Positions 37,912 to 45,323 of a stretch of DNA of 64,000 bases are shown piece by piece. The notes under the pieces were generated by a model. That model saw nothing but the letters and a program-made list of their open reading frames with translations, was not told the origin of the DNA and ran no database searches. Each line of letters opens with the position of its first letter. Positions within the stretch are counted from its first letter, which is position 1. The position numbers were made by a program, and so were the translations under genes. This stretch comes from Geobacteraceae bacterium (GTDB lineage: Bacteria; Desulfobacterota; Desulfuromonadia; Geobacterales; Pseudopelobacteraceae), in NCBI GenBank assembly GCA_027404165.1, contig DAHZCG010000006.1, positions 124,001-188,000 on the forward strand. The letters run 5' to 3'.

Positions 37912-38922
37912 ATGAGATATACTATCGGCAGGGTCTTACTGGCCCTGCTTTTTTTGTGGACGATGACCGGGAACTGCCTGGGAGCCGTAAATTATGACCA
38001 TCTTTTCAGGCAGTCCAGTGATTTGATGGCCCAGGGAGACCTGGACGGCGCCCTGGCTCTGCTTAAACAGGTTCCGACACCTGCACCCGGCGAAGACGCC
38101 GGCGCTTTTGTCTCAAGTCGTATGCAGGCAGCCCGTATCCATGCCTCGCAAAAAGCTCCGGACAAGGCAATTGCTGATTGTCAGGAAGTTCTGACTCTTT
38201 TTCCCGACAACAGCGAGGCCCGCAACTTTGTAGCCGCCTTGAAAGAGCAGGCCAAACCCGCCTGGCACACGGTTCTGTCCGATACAATCCGTTTCCTGCC
38301 GTCATTAGCCAAAGGCGCCCTCACAACACTGCTGCTGGTACTCTGCACCATGTTGGTTTCACCATTGGGCGGTTTGCTCGTCGCACTGGGACGCATCAGC
38401 ACCTTGCGGCCGATTTCGGGGTTGTGCTGGCTCATAATCTGGTTCTTCCGCGGCACCCCGTTGCTTCTGCAACTGTTTTTTATCTATTACGGCCTCCCCT
38501 CTCTCGGCATTACCTTGTCGCCGTTGACTGCAGCAGTGCTCGGCCTCGGCCTGAACTACTCGGCCTACCTGGGTGAAATAATCCGCGGCGCCATCCAGAG
38601 CATTGATCACGGCCAGATGGAAGCGGCCAAGGCCATCGGCATGAGCTACGGTCAGGCCATGAGGCGGATAATTATTCCCCAAACGTATAAACGCCTGATG
38701 CCGCCGATTGGAAACGAGTTTATCGCGCTGATCAAGGATACCGCCCTTGTTTCGACCATCGCCATGGTTGAGCTGATGCGCGCAGCCGATCAACTCTTCA
38801 ACACCTACTTCAACATTACGGCGCTGGCCCTGGCAGCGGTGATTTATCTGCTGCTGACGACCATTTTCACTTTCATCTTCGAAAAGATAGAATATCGGGC
38901 GGGGATTTATGAGCATCGTTAA
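37912..38922 (+). CDS. amino acid ABC permease with periplasmic repeat-like N-terminal extension
   Basis: About 336 residues against about 220 for ordinary HisM/GlnP permeases. An N-terminal hydrophobic signal or anchor (about 8-25) is followed by an extra, probably periplasmic, helical segment (about 30-115). It has TPR-like spacing (LMAQGDLDGALALLKQVP, then AARIHASQKAPDKAIADCQE and LFPDNSEARNFVAALKE). The permease core follows, with LAKGALTTLLLVL, WFFRGTPLLLQLFF and the EAA loop EAAKAIGMSYGQAMRRIIIP (about 240-259). GAAGG lies before ATG 37912; a GTG at 37900 is less likely. The extension is present in one open frame with no sign of frameshift, so it is a genuine fusion. Confidence 0.85.
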   Translation: MRYTIGRVLLALLFLWTMTGNCLGAVNYDHLFRQSSDLMAQGDLDGALALLKQVPTPAPGEDAGAFVSSRMQAARIHASQKAPDKAIADCQEVLTLFPDNSEARNFVAALKEQAKPAWHTVLSDTIRFLPSLAKGALTTLLLVLCTMLVSPLGGLLVALGRISTLRPISGLCWLIIWFFRGTPLLLQLFFIYYGLPSLGITLSPLTAAVLGLGLNYSAYLGEIIRGAIQSIDHGQMEAAKAIGMSYGQAMRRIIIPQTYKRLMPPIGNEFIALIKDTALVSTIAMVELMRAADQLFNTYFNITALALAAVIYLLLTTIFTFIFEKIEYRAGIYEHR

Positions 38923-39685
38923 CCAACCACTTCTGGAACTGAAGAATATCACCAAACGCTTCAAAGATCTGACGGCGGTAAATGGAGTCAATCTCAACGT
39001 TGCTTCCGGTGAAAAGCTGGTTATTATCGGCCCCTCCGGTTCAGGTAAATCCACCCTGCTCCGTTCGATCAACATGCTGGAAGAGATTGAAGAGGGGACC
39101 ATCAATTTTGAAGGCCGCGAAGTAGGCTATGTCCTGCGCAACGGCAAACGCCATCCAGACCGACCCCAGGCAATCAGCGCCCTGCGGGCGGAGATCGGCA
39201 TGGTGTTCCAGCATTTCCATCTTTTTCCCCATATGACTGTACTGGGTAATGTAATGGAAGGTCCCGTGACCGTACAACGCAAAACAGCTGATGAAGCCCG
39301 CTCCATTGCCATTGACATACTCGAAAAAGTTGGCTTATCCGATAAGCGTGACGTGTTTCCCGCCACCCTTTCCGGCGGGCAGAAGCAGCGAGTGGCGATC
39401 GCACGCGCCCTGGCCATGAGGCCCAAGCTGATGCTGTTCGACGAACCGACCTCGGCCCTTGACCCGGAGCTGGTCGGTGAAGTTTTTGATACGATCCATA
39501 CCCTCGCGGACGAAGGTATGACCATGATTATAGTTACTCATCACATGGGCTTCGCACGGGAACTCGCCGACCGGGTAATATTTATGGAGTCGGGTAGTTT
39601 TCTGGCCCAGGGAACACCAGAAGAGCTCTTCAGCATTGCGCATGACAACGAGCGGATCAGAGGCTTTCTCAATCGTCTATTGTAA
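38909..39685 (+). CDS. polar amino acid ABC transporter ATP-binding protein
   Basis: A GlnQ/HisP-type ATPase of 258 residues. Walker A is GPSGSGKST (about 41-49), signature LSGGQKQR (about 155-162), Walker B LMLFDEPTSALDPE (about 176-189), H-loop VTHHM. An insertion around 75-90 (REVGYVLRNGKRHPDRP) lies between Walker A and the Q-loop, as in some Geobacter and rhizobial homologues. It overlaps the permease 3' end by 14 bases. Completes the importer. Confidence 0.92.
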   Translation: MSIVNQPLLELKNITKRFKDLTAVNGVNLNVASGEKLVIIGPSGSGKSTLLRSINMLEEIEEGTINFEGREVGYVLRNGKRHPDRPQAISALRAEIGMVFQHFHLFPHMTVLGNVMEGPVTVQRKTADEARSIAIDILEKVGLSDKRDVFPATLSGGQKQRVAIARALAMRPKLMLFDEPTSALDPELVGEVFDTIHTLADEGMTMIIVTHHMGFARELADRVIFMESGSFLAQGTPEELFSIAHDNERIRGFLNRLL

Positions 39686-39823
39686 GTGTACTGCCAAGAG
39701 CTGCACTATCTGGGTTTCCCGCCGATTAGTCATGACCACCCATAACCGTGAAGGAGCACCGGTCTGAAACCGCCGCTGTTCTCCCCGGCCGATAAAACTC
39801 CCCCGATTCAAGGCGGCCACCAC

Positions 39824-40651
39824 ATGAAAAGCTTTCTCGATTTTTCTGACAAAACCGTCGTCGTTATCGGCGGCACCAGTGGCATTAACCGCGGCATCGC
39901 CGAACTCTTTGCTCGTCACGCCGCCCGCGTTGCCGTCGCCAGCCGCTCGCAGCAGAAAGTAGACGACACCGTCGCCAGCCTGCGCGCCTGCGGCGCTGAT
40001 GCGATGGGATTTAGCGCCGACGTTCGCGACCCGGCAGCGCTTACGGCCGGACTCGCCACAGTCCATGAGGCTTATGGTCCCTTCTCCGTGGTCGTCTCCG
40101 GGGCCGCCGGCAACTTTCCGGCGCTCCTCACGCAGATGTCGGCCAACGCCTTCCGTGCCGTCATTGACATTGACCTGATCGGCACTTTCAACGTCATGCA
40201 GGCTGTCTACCCGTATCTGCTCAAACCGGGCGCCGCAGTGATCAACATTTCCGCTCCGCAGGCGACAATCCCGATGGAAGCCCAGTCTCATGTCTGTGCC
40301 GCCAAGGCCGGAGTGGAGATGATTACCCGCTGTCTTGCACTGGAATGGGGCGCTCAGGGGGTGCGGGTCAATGGGATCGTCCCCGGCCCGATAGACGGCA
40401 CTGAGGGGATGCAGCGCCTCGCGCCAAACACCGCCATTCGTGATGCGGCACGCGACTCGGTGCCGCTGCGCCGTTTCGGCTCCCCGGAGGATATCGGCAA
40501 CGCCTGTCTCTTTATTGCTTCTGAACTTGGGAGCTACGTCAACGGCGCGATTCTTCCTGTCGACGGTGGCTGGCTGCAGAGTGGCGCCGGTGGACTTGGC
40601 CGCATGCTCGCTACCCTCGCCCGCCCCGGTGCAGCTTCGGCAGATAGGTAG
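39824..40651 (+). CDS. 2,4-dienoyl-CoA reductase-like SDR
   Basis: An SDR of 275 residues. Cofactor site GGTSGINRGIA (about 17-27), SGAAGNF (about 92-98), and the active segment SHVCAAKAGVEMITR (about 157-171), in which Tyr is replaced and Lys kept, as in peroxisomal 2,4-dienoyl-CoA reductases. RVNGIVPGPIDGTEGMQRL (about 183-201) is also typical of that group. It probably acts on enoyl- or dienoyl-CoA with NADPH; the exact substrate is inferred. It stands alone after the ABC operon. Confidence 0.82.
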   Translation: MKSFLDFSDKTVVVIGGTSGINRGIAELFARHAARVAVASRSQQKVDDTVASLRACGADAMGFSADVRDPAALTAGLATVHEAYGPFSVVVSGAAGNFPALLTQMSANAFRAVIDIDLIGTFNVMQAVYPYLLKPGAAVINISAPQATIPMEAQSHVCAAKAGVEMITRCLALEWGAQGVRVNGIVPGPIDGTEGMQRLAPNTAIRDAARDSVPLRRFGSPEDIGNACLFIASELGSYVNGAILPVDGGWLQSGAGGLGRMLATLARPGAASADR

Positions 40652-40788
40652 GCCGGCAATGATGACCATTATATCATAACCACCCAGACGTGGAATTGGT
40701 TTGAATCAACAACACGCGGATAAAAATGTCCCGCTTCACCCCGTACCGTAGCAACGAAATGGTAAAATTTTATAGAGGAAATGGCACG

Positions 40789-41475
40789 ATGATCTTGACA
40801 GGCACTCTGGTAAATGTTGCCGGAATCTGCACAGGCGCTCTGATCGGGCGCTATGCCGGACGCTTTATTCCGTCCAGGATACGTCAGACGGTTATGGTTG
40901 GCCTGGGGTTAACGGTGCTTCTTATCGGCCTTCAGTTGGCCCTGAAAAGCAAGCAACCAATGATCGTGATCGGCAGCTTGATTGCCGGCGGGGTTTTCGG
41001 TGAACTTCTGCAGATAGAGGCACGCCTGGAGGCGTTTGGCAGATGGTTGCAAGAACGTTTTTCCGGCGCGGGCACTATCTCTGAAGGTTTTGTTGCTGCA
41101 AGTTTATTATACTGTGTCGGCGCCATGGCAATCATGGGTTCGCTTCAGGATGGATTCAGTGATACGCCGACGATTCTCTATGCAAAAGCCGCGCTGGACG
41201 GCGTGGCGTCAATCGCATTGGCCTCGACGCTTGGGATCGGCGTACTCTTTTCGGCGCTGCCGGTAGCCGTGTACCAAGGAAGCATCACCGTTGCGGCAGA
41301 ATCTGCCAAGTCACTGCTGACTGAATCGGTGATAGTTGAAATGAATGCGGTGGGTGGCCTACTGATCGTTGCAATCGCTCTGGACCTGATCGGTATCAAG
41401 CGCCTGCCAGTTGCCAATTTGTTGCCATCGGTCTTTGTCACGGTAGGCCTTGTATGGCTGTTTGGGCTGGCGTGA
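40789..41475 (+). CDS. DUF554 family membrane protein
   Basis: A protein of 228 residues with six to seven hydrophobic segments and the family opening MILTGTLVNVAGICTGALIG. It also has the conserved GFVAASLLYCVGAMAIMGS (about 102-120) and DGVASIALASTLGIGV (about 142-157). Probably a transporter of unknown substrate. ATG 40789 preceded by AGAGGAA; the longer frame from 40726 starts without a ribosome site. Confidence 0.87.
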   Translation: MILTGTLVNVAGICTGALIGRYAGRFIPSRIRQTVMVGLGLTVLLIGLQLALKSKQPMIVIGSLIAGGVFGELLQIEARLEAFGRWLQERFSGAGTISEGFVAASLLYCVGAMAIMGSLQDGFSDTPTILYAKAALDGVASIALASTLGIGVLFSALPVAVYQGSITVAAESAKSLLTESVIVEMNAVGGLLIVAIALDLIGIKRLPVANLLPSVFVTVGLVWLFGLA

Positions 41476-41533
41476 GTTTCATTAATTTCGGCCAGTCAGC
41501 AGCAACCGGTTAGGGTACAAGAGGAGGCTCAAC

Positions 41534-42229
41534 ATGCGCCATGGACACATTGAATCCCACAACGCAGAGAAAATCGGCTGGCTACGGGCAGCCGTGCTTG
41601 GCGCTAATGACGGGACTATCTCAGTCGCAAGTCTTGTCGTCGGAGTCGCTGCATCCGGAGCACAACAAAGCAGCATTCTGCTTACCGGTGTAGCCGGTCT
41701 TGTCGCTGGAGCCATGTCCATGGCGGCCGGAGAGTATGTCTCGGTCCAATCGCAGGCAGATACTGAACACGCTGACATTGAAAGAGAAAAACGGGAACTG
41801 CAGGATCAACCGGAGAGCGAACTCGCGGAACTTGCCGCTATTTATGTAAGCCGAGGGCTTGAACAACCGTTAGCGGAGCTGGTGGCAAAAAAACTTATGT
41901 CCAGTGATGCTCTCGGGGCACACGCCCGTGACGAACTCGGCATCACGGAGGTTCTCCGGGCGCGCCCGCTTCAAGCGGCACTTGCCTCTGCAATTTCTTT
42001 CGTTGCGGGAGCTATTATTCCCATCATAGCCGTGTTACTCGCTCCTGCGGCCTGGATTACCGAGATGTTATCTGCGACTGCGCTGTCCACTTTAGCCATA
42101 CTGGGGGCAACCGCGGCATACGCCGGTGGCGCACCAATTGCCAAGGGGACACTTCGTGTCGCTTTCTGGGGAGCTCTCGCCATGGGGCTGACCGCTGGCG
42201 TCGGCAAACTCTTTGGCACGGTTGTATGA
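41534..42229 (+). CDS. VIT1/CCC1 family divalent metal transporter
   Basis: A protein of 231 residues. Two N-terminal membrane helices (LRAAVLGANDGTISVASLVV, about 17-36; LLTGVAGLVAGAMSMAAGEY, about 49-68), an acidic cytoplasmic metal-binding segment (about 75-125), then three more helices to the C-terminus. Family members export or store Fe(II)/Mn(II). GAGGAGG lies upstream of ATG. Followed by a hairpin separating it from the convergent dehydrogenase gene. Confidence 0.9.
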   Translation: MRHGHIESHNAEKIGWLRAAVLGANDGTISVASLVVGVAASGAQQSSILLTGVAGLVAGAMSMAAGEYVSVQSQADTEHADIEREKRELQDQPESELAELAAIYVSRGLEQPLAELVAKKLMSSDALGAHARDELGITEVLRARPLQAALASAISFVAGAIIPIIAVLLAPAAWITEMLSATALSTLAILGATAAYAGGAPIAKGTLRVAFWGALAMGLTAGVGKLFGTVV

Positions 42230-42299
42230 GTATTCGACGTCACTGGTTATGCCAAGCAGCCACATGGCCGTAGCGACCAGGCACACCACCCGGACGAGG

Positions 42300-42336
42300 A
42301 ACCAGCCCTTGAGCAATCAAGGACTGGTTGGTTTTG
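42300..42336. terminator. probable bidirectional terminator
   Basis: ACCAGCCCTTGA, GCAA and TCAAGGACTGGT form a hairpin followed by TGGTTTT, between the convergent VIT gene and the minus-strand dehydrogenase. Confidence 0.65.
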
Positions 42337-42342
42337 CCCCTT

Positions 42343-43206
42343 CTATTTTCTGATTATCCGGCTGACAGCCGCAGAATCAAACTCTCCGAGCCCTTCTGCC
42401 AGGGCTTTTTTGTACAGTTCATTCACTGCAGCCGTCACAAAGAGCGGCTGGCCGACCTCTTCCGCCAACCGGAGAGCCAGTCGCAGGTCTTTCTGCATAT
42501 GTTTGAGCGGAAAGGCGGTTGGAAATTCCCTGTTGGCGGCAATCTGAGGCCCTTTCAAACGGAACATCGGGTTGGAAATGGCCCCGGAGTCCAGGACGTC
42601 CAAAAATTGGGCTGTATCAAGTCCACTCTCGGACGCTAATGCCATCCCTTCACACAAAGCCGTCAACATACCGGACATCACCAGATTATTGGCCAGCTTC
42701 ATGCGGGCTGCATTCCCCACATCGCCAAGAAAAAGGACCTTCTTCCCCATCTTTTCCAGAGCCGGCAGTGACCTGTCATACAACTCCCTGTCTCCAGACG
42801 CCATGATGATCAGGGTTCCGGACTCAGCAGGTTGCCGGCTGCCGGAGACCGGCGCTTCCAGAAACAGCGCTCCTTTTTCATGTGCAAGCCGGGCGGATTC
42901 TATCGATGTTTCAGCATCTACGGTCGACATATCCAGATATCCCGTCCCCGGTTTCAAGCCGGCAATTATCCCTTCCTCTCCGTCCCGAACCGACTCAACA
43001 GCACGAGGGTTTGCCATCATAGCGATCACGACATCAGAACACTCTGCCACCGCTCGGGGTGAACCGGCCACGAGTGCCCCTTTCTCTGCCAGCAGGCGGC
43101 ATTTATCTGCCGTCCTGTTCCATACCGTTACTTGAAAACTCGCCTTAATCAGGTTTTCAGCCATTGCACTGCCCATAATGCCAAGTCCGACAAAACCTAT
43201 TCTCAT
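42343..43206 (-). CDS. beta-hydroxyacid dehydrogenase (3-hydroxyisobutyrate / gamma-hydroxybutyrate type)
   Basis: A protein of 287 residues. NAD(P)-binding GFVGLGIMGSAMAENL (about 4-19), substrate-binding DMSTVDAETS and FLEAPVSGSRQPAESGTL (about 116-133), and catalytic Lys in ARMKLANNLVM (about 167-177). The overall pattern matches the Geobacter enzymes that reduce succinic semialdehyde and glyoxylate. The C-terminal helices are complete. A GGAGGTGAC site precedes ATG. Confidence 0.88.
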   Translation of the reverse strand: MRIGFVGLGIMGSAMAENLIKASFQVTVWNRTADKCRLLAEKGALVAGSPRAVAECSDVVIAMMANPRAVESVRDGEEGIIAGLKPGTGYLDMSTVDAETSIESARLAHEKGALFLEAPVSGSRQPAESGTLIIMASGDRELYDRSLPALEKMGKKVLFLGDVGNAARMKLANNLVMSGMLTALCEGMALASESGLDTAQFLDVLDSGAISNPMFRLKGPQIAANREFPTAFPLKHMQKDLRLALRLAEEVGQPLFVTAAVNELYKKALAEGLGEFDSAAVSRIIRK

Positions 43207-43610
43207 GTGTCACCTCCGTGTTTATATGGGATCAATTTCGTTATACAGCAGGCATTATGCAGGAATTTAAACCGTAAAACCACACCGTTGTTATTCATCC
43301 CACTATCTGTTAGATTTATTTTCGGTGACGTGCAATTATGTTGGTGAACACATAAAATAACTTGAACAGCAACAAACATCTAATGTTCTATATATTATTA
43401 TAATAAAATAACTTGATTTCCAACACTAACTGAGTATACAAATTATTTTACCTAACTCATTATTTGGTACACGAATTGTTTTTATAGGTAATTGTTCACT
43501 TGGAAATAATATTAACAGTAATTTATGTTAGTTTTTGACGTATCCGGAGAAGATCAAACCGTCTTTACGACCACACATCGAAAAGACAATATTCCGCAAT
43601 AGGAGGAAGT
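43207..43610. other. AT-rich divergent region upstream of the octaheme cytochrome
   Basis: About 400 bases without a gene between the dehydrogenase start and the cytochrome start, strongly AT-rich from 43350 to 43540, with runs such as ATATATTATTATAATAAAATAA (here described as A/T repeats at about 43390-43410). It must contain two divergent promoters; no confident boxes or riboswitch consensus seen. AGGAGG at 43600-43606 is the cytochrome ribosome site. Confidence 0.45.
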
Positions 43611-45161
43611 ATGAAAACAGGTTTCATGTTTTTTTTGGCCGGTGCAGTGCTGTTTGCGGCCACCAGTCAAGGGATGGCGGCAGTTGACCATTCCGAGTTT
43701 CTCAAGGGACCGTTCAAGGATGGCCCCAGCGTGACCAAGGCGTGTCTGGAGTGCCACGAGAAGGAGGCTTCTGATTTTATGAAGACCAGCCACTGGACCT
43801 GGAAAGGGCCTACCAAAGGGCATGTCCGTGGCTACGAGCACAGCAAGGTTGAATATGGCAAAACAAACATGCTTAATGGTTTCTGTGTCAATGTTGAAGG
43901 TGGAGCCAATCAGTTAAACCGCGGGCACTGCGGCGAGTGTCACGCCGGCTATTTCTGGGACAGCAACAAGTTTGATCTGAAAGACAAGACAAAGGTTGAC
44001 TGCCTTGTATGCCATGCCCAAAAAGGCTTTTATGCAAGAGAAAATAATGAGATCAGCGAGTTTACTGATCTGACAATCGCTGCCCAGAGTGTCGCCCTTC
44101 CAACCCTCAGTAACTGTGGTTCCTGTCACTATGCAGGCGGTGGTGATGATGGGGTTAAGCATGGCAGTCTTGACAAAGCTATGAATACTGCTGACAAGGC
44201 TCTGGATGTTCATATGGCCAGTAAGGCCAAGGGCGGCCAAGGTTTTGCCTGCCAGACCTGCCATGTCACAAAAGATCACCGTATTTCCGGGGCTTCCACA
44301 CAATTGGCCACCTTTGACGGTCGGGTAAACTGTGAAGACTGTCACAGTGGCAAGAATGCACCGCACCAGAAATCACTCAATGGCGTCATCATCAATACAC
44401 ACCTGAAAACCGTTGCCTGCCAGACCTGCCACATTCCGACCTACGGGCGGGGTAAACCAACCCTGATGAATTGGGATTATTCTACTGTAGGCATGAATTT
44501 GAAACTACCACCGTCCTGTGGAAAGTCAGCGTGCGATGACGGCAAAGGGAGTTTCAGATGGGATAGCAATGTCGTTCCAGCCTATCTCTGGTATGACGGT
44601 ACTATTAACCGGTATATGAAGGGTGATACAATAAAAAATCTTTCTGAGCCTGTTGTCTTGGAGTCTCCCTATGGCTCCATCAAGGAGAAAGCGGCCAAGA
44701 TATACCCCTTTAAGATGTATACAAGCAACCAACCGGTAGATACGGAGCTTTTATACCTTCTGACCTTCAACAATTACAAAGGGCTTTGGACACACAAAAA
44801 CTGGAAGCGCGCCTTGGATGATGGCCCACTCGGTTCAGGGCTTCCATTTAGCGGTAAATATAAATTTATAAAGACCGTTTCATACATCGGTCAGACACAT
44901 GAAGTAGCCCCTAAAGAAAATGCTCTCACCTGTGGTGAGTGCCACATGGGTGGTACCAGAATGAACTGGAAGGCCCTGGGCTACAAAGGTGACCCGATGC
45001 TTATGGGTGGCGGTAGGTTTAAGAAGGGGACGATTGAGACTAACATCAAACCGGCCAATCTTAACTTTAAACAGACCAACTGGGTTGAGAAGCACGAAGC
45101 AGCACAGTCCGCTGCTCCGACTCCTGTAAAAAAGGGCGTTACGGTCCACAAGAAAAAATAG
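43611..45161 (+). CDS. otr: octaheme c-type cytochrome, tetrathionate reductase (OTR) family
   Basis: A protein of 516 residues. A signal peptide (FMFFLAGAVLFAATSQGMAA, cleaved near 24) sends it to the periplasm. Eight CXXCH heme sites start at about residues 45, 107, 131, 169, 214, 241, 270 and 441. The long gap before the last heme and the total of eight match Shewanella OTR, which reduces tetrathionate, nitrite and hydroxylamine in vitro and has one lysine-ligated catalytic heme. A lysine-rich tail ends the protein. AGGAGG precedes ATG. It is a single-gene unit with its own strong terminator; no quinol-oxidising partner is adjacent. Confidence 0.92.
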   Translation: MKTGFMFFLAGAVLFAATSQGMAAVDHSEFLKGPFKDGPSVTKACLECHEKEASDFMKTSHWTWKGPTKGHVRGYEHSKVEYGKTNMLNGFCVNVEGGANQLNRGHCGECHAGYFWDSNKFDLKDKTKVDCLVCHAQKGFYARENNEISEFTDLTIAAQSVALPTLSNCGSCHYAGGGDDGVKHGSLDKAMNTADKALDVHMASKAKGGQGFACQTCHVTKDHRISGASTQLATFDGRVNCEDCHSGKNAPHQKSLNGVIINTHLKTVACQTCHIPTYGRGKPTLMNWDYSTVGMNLKLPPSCGKSACDDGKGSFRWDSNVVPAYLWYDGTINRYMKGDTIKNLSEPVVLESPYGSIKEKAAKIYPFKMYTSNQPVDTELLYLLTFNNYKGLWTHKNWKRALDDGPLGSGLPFSGKYKFIKTVSYIGQTHEVAPKENALTCGECHMGGTRMNWKALGYKGDPMLMGGGRFKKGTIETNIKPANLNFKQTNWVEKHEAAQSAAPTPVKKGVTVHKKK

Positions 45162-45186
45162 TCTGACCTGATACGCAAAGTAGGAT

Positions 45187-45221
45187 AAAAAGAAGGGGCG
45201 AAATATTCGCCCCTTCTTTTA
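45187..45221 (+). terminator. strong intrinsic terminator after the octaheme cytochrome
   Basis: AAAAGAAGGGGCGA and TCGCCCCTTCTTTT are perfect inverse copies around a short loop, ending in T's. Confidence 0.9.
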
Positions 45222-45323
45222 GTATCTGCGCCAAGTGCAAAATCAGCATTTAAATCAATATCCCCAAGTAGTCATTTCCAGTTCCTAAACCTCGTTTTTA
45301 TTCTCCGGCTGTTATCTGTGTAG

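Noticed and set aside
39720..39800. Possible riboswitch before the dienoyl-CoA-reductase-like SDR (segment with GTGAAGGAGCACCGG)
   Set aside because: Only a loose resemblance to cobalamin-type elements; the conserved boxes and full fold are not there.
43207..43610. Cyclic-dinucleotide (GEMM-type) riboswitch upstream of the octaheme cytochrome
   Set aside because: Looked for because such switches often control Geobacter cytochromes, but the conserved core sequence is absent.
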